Source: Tritonibacter scottomollicae
GTDB lineage: Bacteria > Pseudomonadota > Alphaproteobacteria > Rhodobacterales > Rhodobacteraceae
Direction: 5' to 3'
DNA: 64,000 nucleotides
Assembly: GCF_003003215.1 (NCBI RefSeq)
Contig: NZ_PVUF01000009.1
Location: 1 to 64,000, forward strand
Shown: in pieces, positions 16,544-24,267 of the stretch
Numbering within the stretch: position 1 is the first letter of the stretch
Layout: each line of letters starts with the position of its first letter
Position numbers and translations under genes: made by a program
The notes under the pieces: generated by a model
Told to the model about the DNA's origin: nothing
Database searches by the model: none
What the model saw: only the letters and a program-made list of their open reading frames with translations

Positions 16544-17340
16544 CCCCGGATCAACACGCCGAGGCCGCCGCGCAGCTTTTTCAGACCGAGGAGACCGGCC
16601 AGCAATGCGACCTCCTTTCGCTCGCCTATCCGGGCATGACGCTGGACGACGCCTATGCGGTGCAGGCCGCACTGGTGGCGCAGAAACTCGCGCAGGGTCG
16701 CCGCAAAATCGGCTGGAAGATCGGCCTCACCAGCCGCGCCATGCAGCAGGCGCTGAATATCACCACGCCGGACTCGGGCGTGCTCCTCGATGATATGGTG
16801 TTTGAAAATGCCAGCACCGTGCCAGAGGGGCGGTTTATCCAACCCCGTGTCGAGGCCGAGATCGCCTTTGTGATGAAATCCCCGCTTGCGGGCCGCGATT
16901 GCACCCGCGACGACATCCTGAAGGCCACTGACTATGTGGCCCCCTCGTTGGAAATTCTCGACACCCGCATCCTGCGCACCGATCCCGCCACGGGGCAGGC
17001 GCGGATCATCACTGACACCATCAGCGACAACGCCGCCAATGCGGGCATCGTGATGGGCGGAGCCAAACACGCGGTCGACGCCTTTGATCTGCGCCGCGTC
17101 GGTGCGATCCTGAAACGCGATGGCGTGGTGGAGGAAACCGGCCTGGGCGCGGGCGTGCTGGACGATCCCGTCACCTCGGTCCTGTGGCTGGCGCGACGCA
17201 TGGCGGACTATGGACAACAGATCGAGGCGGGCGATATCGTCCTGTCAGGCTCCTTCATCCGGCCCGTGGAATGCCCGCCCGGAACCCAGATACATGCCGA
17301 TTTTGCCGATTTCGGCACGGTCGAGATTTCATTTGAGTAA
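16540..17340 (+). CDS. hpaH: 2-oxo-hept-4-ene-1,7-dioate hydratase
   Basis: A 266-residue hydratase of the MhpD/HpaH family that adds water to 2-oxohept-4-enedioate before aldol cleavage. Motifs seen are GRRKIGWKIGLTSRAMQ, PRVEAEIAFVMKSPL, DTRILRTDP, TDTISDNAANAGIV and GDIVLSGSFIRPVE. Length is as expected. It overlaps hpaG by ATGA and is followed by hpaI after 12 bases. Confidence 0.94.
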   Translation: MTPDQHAEAAAQLFQTEETGQQCDLLSLAYPGMTLDDAYAVQAALVAQKLAQGRRKIGWKIGLTSRAMQQALNITTPDSGVLLDDMVFENASTVPEGRFIQPRVEAEIAFVMKSPLAGRDCTRDDILKATDYVAPSLEILDTRILRTDPATGQARIITDTISDNAANAGIVMGGAKHAVDAFDLRRVGAILKRDGVVEETGLGAGVLDDPVTSVLWLARRMADYGQQIEAGDIVLSGSFIRPVECPPGTQIHADFADFGTVEISFE

Positions 17341-17352
17341 AAGAGGTTAGAC

Positions 17353-18132
17353 ATGACCGCGCCGAAAAATCACTTCAAACAGGCCCTCACCGAGGGCCAG
17401 CGTCAGATCGGCTGCTGGTGCAGCTTCGGCGAGGCCATCACCACCGAATTGATGGGCACGGCGGGCTTTGACTGGTTGGTGATCGACGGTGAACACGCGC
17501 CCAACGACATCCGCTCGATCCGTGACCAGCTGGTCGCACTTGCGACATCCAGCGCCGAAGCGGTGGTGCGGGTGCCGATCGGCGAGACCTGGATCATCAA
17601 ACAAGTGCTGGACGCGGGCGCTCAGACGGTTCTGGTGCCAATGGTGGAAACCGCAGATCAGGCCGCCGAGCTGGTGCGCGCCTGCCGATACCCGCCCGAA
17701 GGCACACGCGGCGTCGGCGCGGCCGGAGCGCGCGCCACCCGCTTTGGCGGCACGCCGGAGTATATTCAGACCGCAGACGCGCAGATCTGCCTGTTGTTGC
17801 AGGTGGAAAACCGCATCGGCATTGAGAACCTTGATGCCATCCTCGCGGTCGAGGGGGTCGACGGGATCTTTATCGGTCCGGCAGATCTGTCCACCGACAT
17901 CGGCCATCAGGGCAATTCCGCCCATCCGGAGGTGCGCGCGGTGATCGCTGATGCGATCACAAGGATCAAGGCGGCGGGCAAAGCGCCCGGCATTCTTGGT
18001 GTCACCGAAGAGGCGACACAGGCCTATGCCGACATGGGCGCGCAGTTCCTCGCGGTCGGGATCGACGTGGTCTTGCTGGCCCAGAGCGCACGGGCGCTGG
18101 CATCCCGATGGTCAGACGACGGAACCGGCTGA
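17353..18132 (+). CDS. hpaI: 4-hydroxy-2-oxoheptanedioate aldolase
   Basis: A 259-residue class II aldolase of the HpaI/HpcH family that splits 4-hydroxy-2-oxoheptanedioate into pyruvate and succinic semialdehyde, ending the pathway. The family features are visible: FDWLVIDGEHAPND (catalytic His/Glu region), VVRVPIGETWIIKQVLDAG, LLLQVENRIGIENLD (metal-binding Glu) and DGIFIGPADLSTDIGH. It is the last gene of the operon, and no terminator is evident after it. It converges on a small unknown gene 78 bases away. Confidence 0.94.
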   Translation: MTAPKNHFKQALTEGQRQIGCWCSFGEAITTELMGTAGFDWLVIDGEHAPNDIRSIRDQLVALATSSAEAVVRVPIGETWIIKQVLDAGAQTVLVPMVETADQAAELVRACRYPPEGTRGVGAAGARATRFGGTPEYIQTADAQICLLLQVENRIGIENLDAILAVEGVDGIFIGPADLSTDIGHQGNSAHPEVRAVIADAITRIKAAGKAPGILGVTEEATQAYADMGAQFLAVGIDVVLLAQSARALASRWSDDGTG

Positions 18133-18210
18133 GGTAAGGTCACTGCCAACGCAACCGCACCGCCCTGACTGTTGCCCACGGGAACGGCGGTCTGAGTGCA
18201 TGCGACGAGC

Positions 18211-18534
18211 TCAGTGCATCTGTGGCAAGCCGCCAAAGCGTTTTTCCAGCTCGACGCGGGGATGGCCCAGCAGGCCAAAAGTGCAGATCTCGACGCGGCT
18301 TTGCAGGTCCACCAGACGCAGACGGCCGGCACGGGGCTTCATGTCAAATCCCTTGCCGCGCAGCATCTCCCGCAGGGTCGGCCAGCTGTCGGCCGTGGTC
18401 ATCGGCTCGCTCAGGTTGGCCCGCAGCAACATCATTGACTCGGAGTCCAGGCGCTCTCGGGTGCTGGCACAGCCCCAAGCGGTTTGCCCATACGTCAGCT
18501 TTTCGACTTCGTCATTCTGGTCATGAAAACTCAT
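18211..18534 (-). CDS. Hypothetical protein, 107 residues
   Basis: I do not recognise a family. The 107-residue soluble protein has an acidic N-terminus (SFHDQNDEVEKLTYGQ), a middle with RERLDSESMMLLRANLSEPM, and a basic C-terminal half (RGKGFDMKPRAGRLRLVDLQ) that looks foldable. A good GGAGGG site stands 6 bases before the ATG, and no signal peptide or membrane segment is seen. A long palindrome (18613-18646) lies upstream in its promoter region. It sits between the hpa operon and the MuiA-like gene but has no evident link with either. Confidence 0.72.
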   Translation of the reverse strand: MSFHDQNDEVEKLTYGQTAWGCASTRERLDSESMMLLRANLSEPMTTADSWPTLREMLRGKGFDMKPRAGRLRLVDLQSRVEICTFGLLGHPRVELEKRFGGLPQMH

Positions 18535-18612
18535 GGTTCACCCTCCAATCCACTCTGAGATCAGAATACCCTGATCGAAGGCAAAAATGGGGCGCTCTTA
18601 GGTTACTCAGGC

Positions 18613-18646
18613 GGCCCAAAAGTACAGTTTAGTGTACTTTTGAGCC
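18613..18646. promoter_or_regulatory. Long operator-like palindrome upstream of the 107-residue protein gene
   Basis: CAAAAGTACA (18617-18626) and TGTACTTTTG (18633-18642) are perfect 10-bp arms around a 6-base spacer, extended by GGC/GCC outside one mismatch. It is AT-rich, unlike the GC-rich repeats elsewhere, has no T run after it, and lies 79 bases upstream of the start of the 107-residue protein and 20 bases past the MuiA-like stop. I read it as a dimeric regulator site rather than a terminator. Confidence 0.5.
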
Positions 18647-18665
18647 GTTCCCCGATGCACTTGGC

Positions 18666-20312
18666 CTATCGCAGAACTTTTCCCTCGGGCCATGAAAGGC
18701 GGGTGTTGAGGGTGATAATACGGGTCTCGCCCGGCTGCATTTCCAGATCCCACGCAAGGATGCCGCGCTGCTTCTCAACGTTCTCCTCGCTCGGCGCAGG
18801 GCTGGCGGACCAGTTGATTTCCAGATCCTCCTGCTCGCTGTAGGGCACCTGATCCAACACTCTCAGGGGCCAGGTGTCGCCGGTCAGGTTCTCCACCTCG
18901 ATCTCCGCTGTAAGGTCGCGCTGGTTGCTGCGCGAGATCACGCCGCGCCCGCCTTCGCTCTGATCCAGCAGGTCGCGTTTGATGCGCAGACCATCAATGG
19001 GGCCAAAGCCCAGATCCGCCTCGGCCTCCGAGGTCAGCCCGCCGAAATGCCCGGAGCCGATCAACTCACCATCGACAAAGAACCGGCTGTTGGAACTGCC
19101 CAGCAGCTCCTCCCCGCTGGTGTTGGTCACGCTGGCCATGCGAAAGGCGGTCTGGTCGCGACGCGGCACCGCGCGCGCGGTCACCTCCGCCATCATCGTC
19201 ACATCCGGCAGGTTGAGATAGGCAAGCTCCGCCCCGGAGCGCAGGGTCACCGGCGTTTCAAAGCTGTAGGAGACGCCCGCCTCGCTGGTCACGGTGCCAA
19301 AGCCGCCACCTGCTTCTTCCATCATGACAGGCGCTGCAACCGAGGCCTCGAGGGAATCACTCATGACCCGGCTATCGGAGGAAAACTGCTGCTTTGCCTC
19401 GTAATCGTCCTCGATCCACCGCCGGGCGGGCCACAGCTCGTTTGGATTGATCCGCTGATCCGGTGTCGAGGTCGAGACGCGCAACGCCACATCCACCCAG
19501 TCCTCACCCGTGGCCTGCTGGATCATGATGTCACGACGCAATGCAACTTGCGGGGCGTCGCCGGTCTTGAGGTTGAACTCGTACGCAGGCTGCCAAGACA
19601 CCGCATCCGCCGGGTAGCTCAGGCGCAGCGGGACCGTCACCCCCTCGGAGGCCAGCACATCCAGCGCCAGGAACATCTGCTTCTCGTCCTGCTGCGACAG
19701 CGCCTCAAGCTCGGCCTGGGCCCGCAGCAGCTCCGCCTCAAGCGCTGTCAGGTCCCGCTCAAAGCTGCGTTCCGTTGCTTCGGCACGCAGAATGGTCTCG
19801 CGCGCCTGCGCGGTTTCCTCGCCAATGGTGGTGATAAGGGCGCGCAGCTGATCGGGATCGGGAAGGGCCGTGCCCTCGCCCCGCCCCAGCTGGGTCAGGA
19901 ATGCGATCGAGGCCTCTGCCCCGTCCGCGGCCAGTCGCGCCTCTGCCGACGCGCGGTGCAGGGCGTCGATCTGATCCTCCACCTCCACGACGCGGGCCTT
20001 GGCGGCCTCGCGCTCGGGTGTCGAGGCATCCTGCAACACCGGATAGCCCTCGCGCATGTAAAGGCCAACACGGCGCACTCCGGGGTGGATCACCTGCAGG
20101 CCTTCGATCTCGTCAATGAAGGGCATGCCGCCAATCAGGATACGGTGGCGGCCCGCCGGCAGCTCCACCTCCGCGGTGCGCGTGATCAGCGCCTCGCTGG
20201 GGTAGACGGTGACCGCGCTGACGCGGCTTGTGGCCGAGAACGTATCGGCAAGGGCGGTGGTGGACATCAGGGCCGCGACCCCAAGGAGGGCGGAGGACAG
20301 AAGAACGCGCAT
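18666..20312 (-). CDS. MuiA-like exported protein (DUF4140/DUF4139)
   Basis: A 548-residue protein with a Sec signal peptide (RVLLSSALLGVAALMSTTALA) that should place it in the periplasm. An N-terminal DUF4140 region (VSAVTVYPSEALITRTAEVEL) is followed by a coiled-coil stretch (about residues 105-210) and a C-terminal DUF4139 domain with LSYPADAVSWQPAYEFNL and the family's ending EINWSASPAPSEENVEKQRG. Its relatives are called mucoidy inhibitor A, but their biochemical role is unknown. The ATG at 20312 with AGGTG before it is preferred over a GTG three codons upstream. It is downstream of asd on the same strand with a hairpin between. Confidence 0.85.
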   Translation of the reverse strand: MRVLLSSALLGVAALMSTTALADTFSATSRVSAVTVYPSEALITRTAEVELPAGRHRILIGGMPFIDEIEGLQVIHPGVRRVGLYMREGYPVLQDASTPEREAAKARVVEVEDQIDALHRASAEARLAADGAEASIAFLTQLGRGEGTALPDPDQLRALITTIGEETAQARETILRAEATERSFERDLTALEAELLRAQAELEALSQQDEKQMFLALDVLASEGVTVPLRLSYPADAVSWQPAYEFNLKTGDAPQVALRRDIMIQQATGEDWVDVALRVSTSTPDQRINPNELWPARRWIEDDYEAKQQFSSDSRVMSDSLEASVAAPVMMEEAGGGFGTVTSEAGVSYSFETPVTLRSGAELAYLNLPDVTMMAEVTARAVPRRDQTAFRMASVTNTSGEELLGSSNSRFFVDGELIGSGHFGGLTSEAEADLGFGPIDGLRIKRDLLDQSEGGRGVISRSNQRDLTAEIEVENLTGDTWPLRVLDQVPYSEQEDLEINWSASPAPSEENVEKQRGILAWDLEMQPGETRIITLNTRLSWPEGKVLR

Positions 20313-20372
20313 GGAAATCACCTGCAGATCAAATCATTGCGCCCACGCTCGCCCGATGCCTGCGCAAAAGCA

Positions 20373-20397
20373 AGGGGCGCCCCGCCGGGACGCCCCT
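20373..20397 (-). terminator. Probable terminator downstream of asd
   Basis: AGGGGCG (20373-20379) and CGCCCCT (20391-20397) form a 7-bp stem around 11 bases; on the minus strand it is followed by TTGCTTTTG, a broken T run. It lies about 75 bases past the asd stop and before the MuiA-like gene. Confidence 0.55.
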
Positions 20398-20473
20398 CAT
20401 GATCCGATATTGGCCGATTGCCTGATGGTATGTCCCATCCGGGCGTCAGCTCCGTGTCCTTATTGGACGACGA

Positions 20474-21496
20474 TCAGCCCTTCTTCAGAACCTCACGGCC
20501 CAACAGCTCGGCGATCTGCACCGCGTTCAGGGCAGCGCCCTTGCGCAGGTTGTCGGAGACGCACCAGATGTTCAGACCGTTGTCCAGCGTCGAGTCCTGA
20601 CGGATGCGGCTGATGAAGGTGGCAAAATCGCCGACGCATTCTTTCGGCGTCACGTAGCCGCCGTCCTCACGCTTGTCGATCACCATGATGCCCGGAGCCT
20701 CCCGCAGGATGTCGCGGGCCTCGTCTTCATCAAGGAAGTCTTCGAACTCGATGTTGATCGCCTCGGAGTGGCCGACAAACACCGGCACCCGCACGCAGGT
20801 CGCGGTCAGCTTGATGCTGGGGTCGATGATCTTCTTGGTCTCGGCGACCATCTTCCACTCTTCCTTGGTGGAGCCATCATCAAGGAACACGTCGATATGC
20901 GGGATCACGTTGAAGGCGATGTCCTTCGGGTAGACCTTGCGCTGGTAATCGTCGGTCGGATTGTAATGCGCCTTGGTCTGATCCCACAGCTCGTCAATGG
21001 CATCCTTGCCGGAGCCGGAAACCGACTGGTAGGTCGACACCACAACGCGTTTGATCTTGGCACGGTCATGCAAGGGCTTCAGCGCCACAACCATCTGCGC
21101 GGTGGAGCAGTTGGGGTTGGCGATGATGTTCTTCTTGTCATAGCCATGCACGGCCTCGGGGTTCACCTCCGGCACGATCAGCGGCACATCGCGGTCGTAG
21201 CGATAGAGCGACGAGTTATCGATCACCACGCAACCCGCCTTTGCGGCCTTGGGCGCGTATTGCTTGGTGGCGTCAGACCCGATGGCAAACAGCGCCATGT
21301 CCCAGCCGGTGAAATCGAACGTGTCGAGGTCCTGGGTCTTCAGTGTCTTGTCGCCGAAAGTGACCTCCGTCCCCAACGAACGGCGCGATGCCAGAACGGC
21401 AATCTCATCCACTGGAAACTGGCGTTCGGCCAGAATATTCAGCATTTCACGGCCCACGTTGCCCGTGGCGCCGGCGACAACGACGCGATAACCCAT
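20474..21496 (-). CDS. asd: Aspartate-semialdehyde dehydrogenase
   Basis: A 340-residue enzyme that reduces aspartyl phosphate to aspartate semialdehyde, the branch point for lysine, diaminopimelate, threonine and methionine. It has the N-terminal NADP loop VAGATGNVGREML, the VIDNSSLYRYD loop, the catalytic cysteine C130 in IIANPNCSTAQ, and TYQSVSGSGKDAIDEL. Length is standard. It starts 275 bases from the divergent DUF3095 gene. It appears to be a stand-alone housekeeping gene. Confidence 0.97.
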   Translation of the reverse strand: MGYRVVVAGATGNVGREMLNILAERQFPVDEIAVLASRRSLGTEVTFGDKTLKTQDLDTFDFTGWDMALFAIGSDATKQYAPKAAKAGCVVIDNSSLYRYDRDVPLIVPEVNPEAVHGYDKKNIIANPNCSTAQMVVALKPLHDRAKIKRVVVSTYQSVSGSGKDAIDELWDQTKAHYNPTDDYQRKVYPKDIAFNVIPHIDVFLDDGSTKEEWKMVAETKKIIDPSIKLTATCVRVPVFVGHSEAINIEFEDFLDEDEARDILREAPGIMVIDKREDGGYVTPKECVGDFATFISRIRQDSTLDNGLNIWCVSDNLRKGAALNAVQIAELLGREVLKKG

Positions 21497-21771
21497 GATA
21501 GTTTCTCCAAATTTGGTCCGGCCTCATGACCGGCTGCGGTGTGATATAGTTTCTGCGGCTGCATTGAAAGGCGCGATTCAGCGTGAAACACCGTTTCACA
21601 GGGTTTTGTTCCATAAGACTGCGGCTTTTCTGCCCCTGCGCCTCTGTTGAAGGCGATGTTTCGGCCTGTCACGCTTGCGCGAGGGTGGCTTGTTCCGCAT
21701 GAAAATCACTACAGGTTTACGCCATCAGCGCCCAATTCGCGGCGCATGGCCGCCCAATGCAGAGACAGTGA

Positions 21772-22917
21772 ATGATACGCGCAGATCCGTTCTACGCCAG
21801 CCTCACCAAGATGAAGAGCTTTGCGGAGCTGACCCGCGGCACCCGGTTCACGCCGCTGCCCGAGGATTGGCTTGTCGGCTGCTGCGACATCGTGGATTCG
21901 ACCGGGCTGCTGGCGCAGGGGCGCTACAAGACGGTGAACATGGTCGGTGCCTCCGCCATCGCCGCGCTGATGAACGCCTTTGACCACGCGCCGTTTCCGT
22001 TTGTGTTTGGCGGCGACGGCACCTCCTTTGCAGTGCCGCCCAATCTGGCCGAGACCGCGCGGCGGGAGCTGGCAAAGCTGCGGTCCTGGGTGCAGCAGGA
22101 ATTCGACATCACCCTGCGCGCCGCCCTGGTGCCTGTGGCGGAGGTGCGGACCGAGGGCTTTGACGTGCGCGTCGCCCGCTTTGCCGCCTCCGAGCATCTG
22201 GACTATGCGATGTTCGACGGCGGCGGTGTGGCCTGGGTCGAAGGGCAGATGAAGGCCGGACGTTTCGACATTCCGCCCGCCCACCCGGTGCAATCCCCCA
22301 ATCTGGACGGGCTGTCCTGTCGCTGGGACAACGTCGCCTCGGTCAACGGGCAAATCCTGTCCCTGCTGGTGGTGCCACAACCCGACGCGGATCGCGCCGC
22401 CTTTGACCAACTGGTGCGCGAGATTCTGTCAGAGGTCCGCAAGAGTGATCGCGGCGGCCACCCGCTGCCGGTCGCCGGGCCGAACATGCGGTTTCCGCCG
22501 CGCGGCCTTGCGATGGAGGCCCGCCTGTCACGCGGAAACTTACCTGCAATTCTTCGAAAATGCGCGCTGCTTGCGAACTCTGTATTTGCGGGGATTCTAT
22601 TCCTGCGCGGACGCCCCACGGGCAATTTTGACCCGGTCCGATATCGTTCCGTGATCGCCGCAAACGCCGATTTTCGCAAATTTGATGACGGGCTGAAAAT
22701 GACCGTCGACTGCACCGCACAGACTCAGGCGGTGATCGAGGGATTGCTGACCGAGGCTCGGGCCAATGGCGTTGCCCACTATGGGCTGCATACGCAGGAC
22801 GAGGCTCTGGTGACCTGCATTGTTCCATCACCGATGCAAGACGATCACATGCATTTCGTGGATGGCGCATCCGGCGGCTACGCCAGGGCGGCGGAGCAGC
22901 TGAAATCCGGGGCCTGA
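21772..22917 (+). CDS. DUF3095 nucleotide-cyclase-like protein
   Basis: A 381-residue protein matching DUF3095, a family related in fold to class III adenylate/guanylate cyclases. The N-terminal part carries GCCDIVDSTGLLAQGRYK, with an aspartate-rich start like the metal site of cyclases, and FPFVFGGDGTSFAVPP, like the second metal/beta-hairpin segment. The C-terminal third has a KCALLANSVFAGILF hydrophobic stretch and a CTAQTQAVIEGLL region. The activity has not, to my knowledge, been shown, so a cyclic nucleotide product is inference. Start chosen at ATG 21772; the ribosome binding site is weak. It converges on the carbonic anhydrase gene. Confidence 0.78.
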   Translation: MIRADPFYASLTKMKSFAELTRGTRFTPLPEDWLVGCCDIVDSTGLLAQGRYKTVNMVGASAIAALMNAFDHAPFPFVFGGDGTSFAVPPNLAETARRELAKLRSWVQQEFDITLRAALVPVAEVRTEGFDVRVARFAASEHLDYAMFDGGGVAWVEGQMKAGRFDIPPAHPVQSPNLDGLSCRWDNVASVNGQILSLLVVPQPDADRAAFDQLVREILSEVRKSDRGGHPLPVAGPNMRFPPRGLAMEARLSRGNLPAILRKCALLANSVFAGILFLRGRPTGNFDPVRYRSVIAANADFRKFDDGLKMTVDCTAQTQAVIEGLLTEARANGVAHYGLHTQDEALVTCIVPSPMQDDHMHFVDGASGGYARAAEQLKSGA

Positions 22918-22950
22918 ACCGCCCCGAACCAGCTGCTCGTTCCGATGTCT

Positions 22951-23601
22951 TCAGACCTTGGTGAACTTGCTCGACTTGGGGTCGTAGCACTCCAGCCCGC
23001 CCTCGCCGATATCGGTCCAGAGCCCATGCAGGCTGAGCTCTCCGGACGTTACCGCGCTCTCGATGAACGGGAAGGTCATCAGGTTTTCCAGCGAGGCAAC
23101 AACAGCCTGGCGCTCGAACTGGCGGGCCTGTTCATGCGCATCCTCGATGTGCTCGACCTCGGAGAATCGCGGCTTCAGGATATCCATCCAGCGCCCGACA
23201 AAGCTGGTCTTTTCCTCCAGCGCCGGCGCGTGGCCCTTGCACATGTCGATGCATCCCTGAACACCGCCACATTGCGAATGCCCCAGCACGATCAGATGCG
23301 CCACCTTGAGTACCGTCACGGCATATTCGACCGTGGCAGAGGTGCCGTGGTGATCGCCGTCAGGCGCATAGGGGGGCACCAGATTGGCGATATTGCGGTG
23401 GATGAAGAACTCGCCCTGATCGGCGCCAAAGATCGAGGTCACATGCACCCGGCTGTCACAGCAGGAAATCACCATGGCCCGCGGGCGCTGTCCCTCTTTG
23501 GCAAGGCGGCGATACCAGCCCTGGTTCTCTTCATAGACCGTTGCTTTCCAGCCGTGATAACGGGATACCAGATAGCTCGGCAGGGGCTTTGCATAGTCCA
23601 T
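22951..23601 (-). CDS. Beta-class carbonic anhydrase
   Basis: A 216-residue zinc enzyme interconverting CO2 and bicarbonate in the cytoplasm. Zinc ligands are C48 with D49/R51 in SCCDSR, H108 and C111 in LGHSQCGG. The following FIHRNIANLVPPY and TSATVEYAVTVLKV are typical beta-class motifs, and the length is standard. It is divergent from a small HPt-like gene across 151 bases that contain two GGTTGT direct repeats; no operator can be named. Confidence 0.95.
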   Translation of the reverse strand: MDYAKPLPSYLVSRYHGWKATVYEENQGWYRRLAKEGQRPRAMVISCCDSRVHVTSIFGADQGEFFIHRNIANLVPPYAPDGDHHGTSATVEYAVTVLKVAHLIVLGHSQCGGVQGCIDMCKGHAPALEEKTSFVGRWMDILKPRFSEVEHIEDAHEQARQFERQAVVASLENLMTFPFIESAVTSGELSLHGLWTDIGEGGLECYDPKSSKFTKV

Positions 23602-23752
23602 GTCATATACCTCGGGTTGTCGACTGTCGGTTGTGATAACCGCAATTCACGGCAAATTCGAGAGATATACGTTTCGGATGGAAACCTTTTGACAACCAGT
23701 GCGGCGCAAATTGGTGCCATGCCGTGGGGGCATACCGAATACGGGGTGAATA

Positions 23753-24136
23753 GTGGTGGCTAATATACTCACAGTCAATCTTAGGGAAAACGTCCACTTG
23801 GACCCGCAAAAGCTGACAGAGCTCTACTCTCAGCTGGGTGAAACAAGTGCCGAAGATGTCGTGTGCCGCGCCATCGAGGAGCTCGCGGTGCGTCTGACGC
23901 ATTGCGAACGACTTTGGCGTCAAGACGACTTCGAAAATCTGCGCAAGAGCGCAAGATCACTGATCGCGATCTCGGAGCAGATCGGAATGACGGCCATGGC
24001 CGGCATTGCATGCGATGTTACCAGCGCAATTGACGCGGATGATTCTCCGGCGGTGGCAGCGACGCTGTTCCGCCTGATCCGCGTCGGCGAAAGCTCCCTG
24101 ACCGCGGTCTGGGAACAGCACGACCTGACGGTCTGA
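23753..24136 (+). CDS. Small protein resembling a histidine-phosphotransfer domain without the histidine
   Basis: A 127-residue protein, probably cytoplasmic and mostly helical. Residues about 55-90 (LRKSARSLIAISEQIGMTAM, then AGIACDV) line up by eye with the core helix of HPt domains (AHxLKGxAxxIGxxxLAxxA), but the phospho-accepting histidine is an arginine here. The start is ambiguous between GTG codons at 23753 and 23756. The family assignment is a pattern match only; an unrelated helical bundle is possible. It is followed by the M17 peptidase gene after 131 bases. Confidence 0.6.
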   Translation: MVANILTVNLRENVHLDPQKLTELYSQLGETSAEDVVCRAIEELAVRLTHCERLWRQDDFENLRKSARSLIAISEQIGMTAMAGIACDVTSAIDADDSPAVAATLFRLIRVGESSLTAVWEQHDLTV

Positions 24137-24267
24137 GGGATTCGCCGCAGACGCGGCGCGTCCATGTTGGTTTTGAGTTCGGCCCGGTTGGGCTTGCGGC
24201 GGCGGCTGCGACAGATACTCTGGTGGCAAGAGGCATTAGACCCAAGCCATACCAAGAGGACCTGTCC

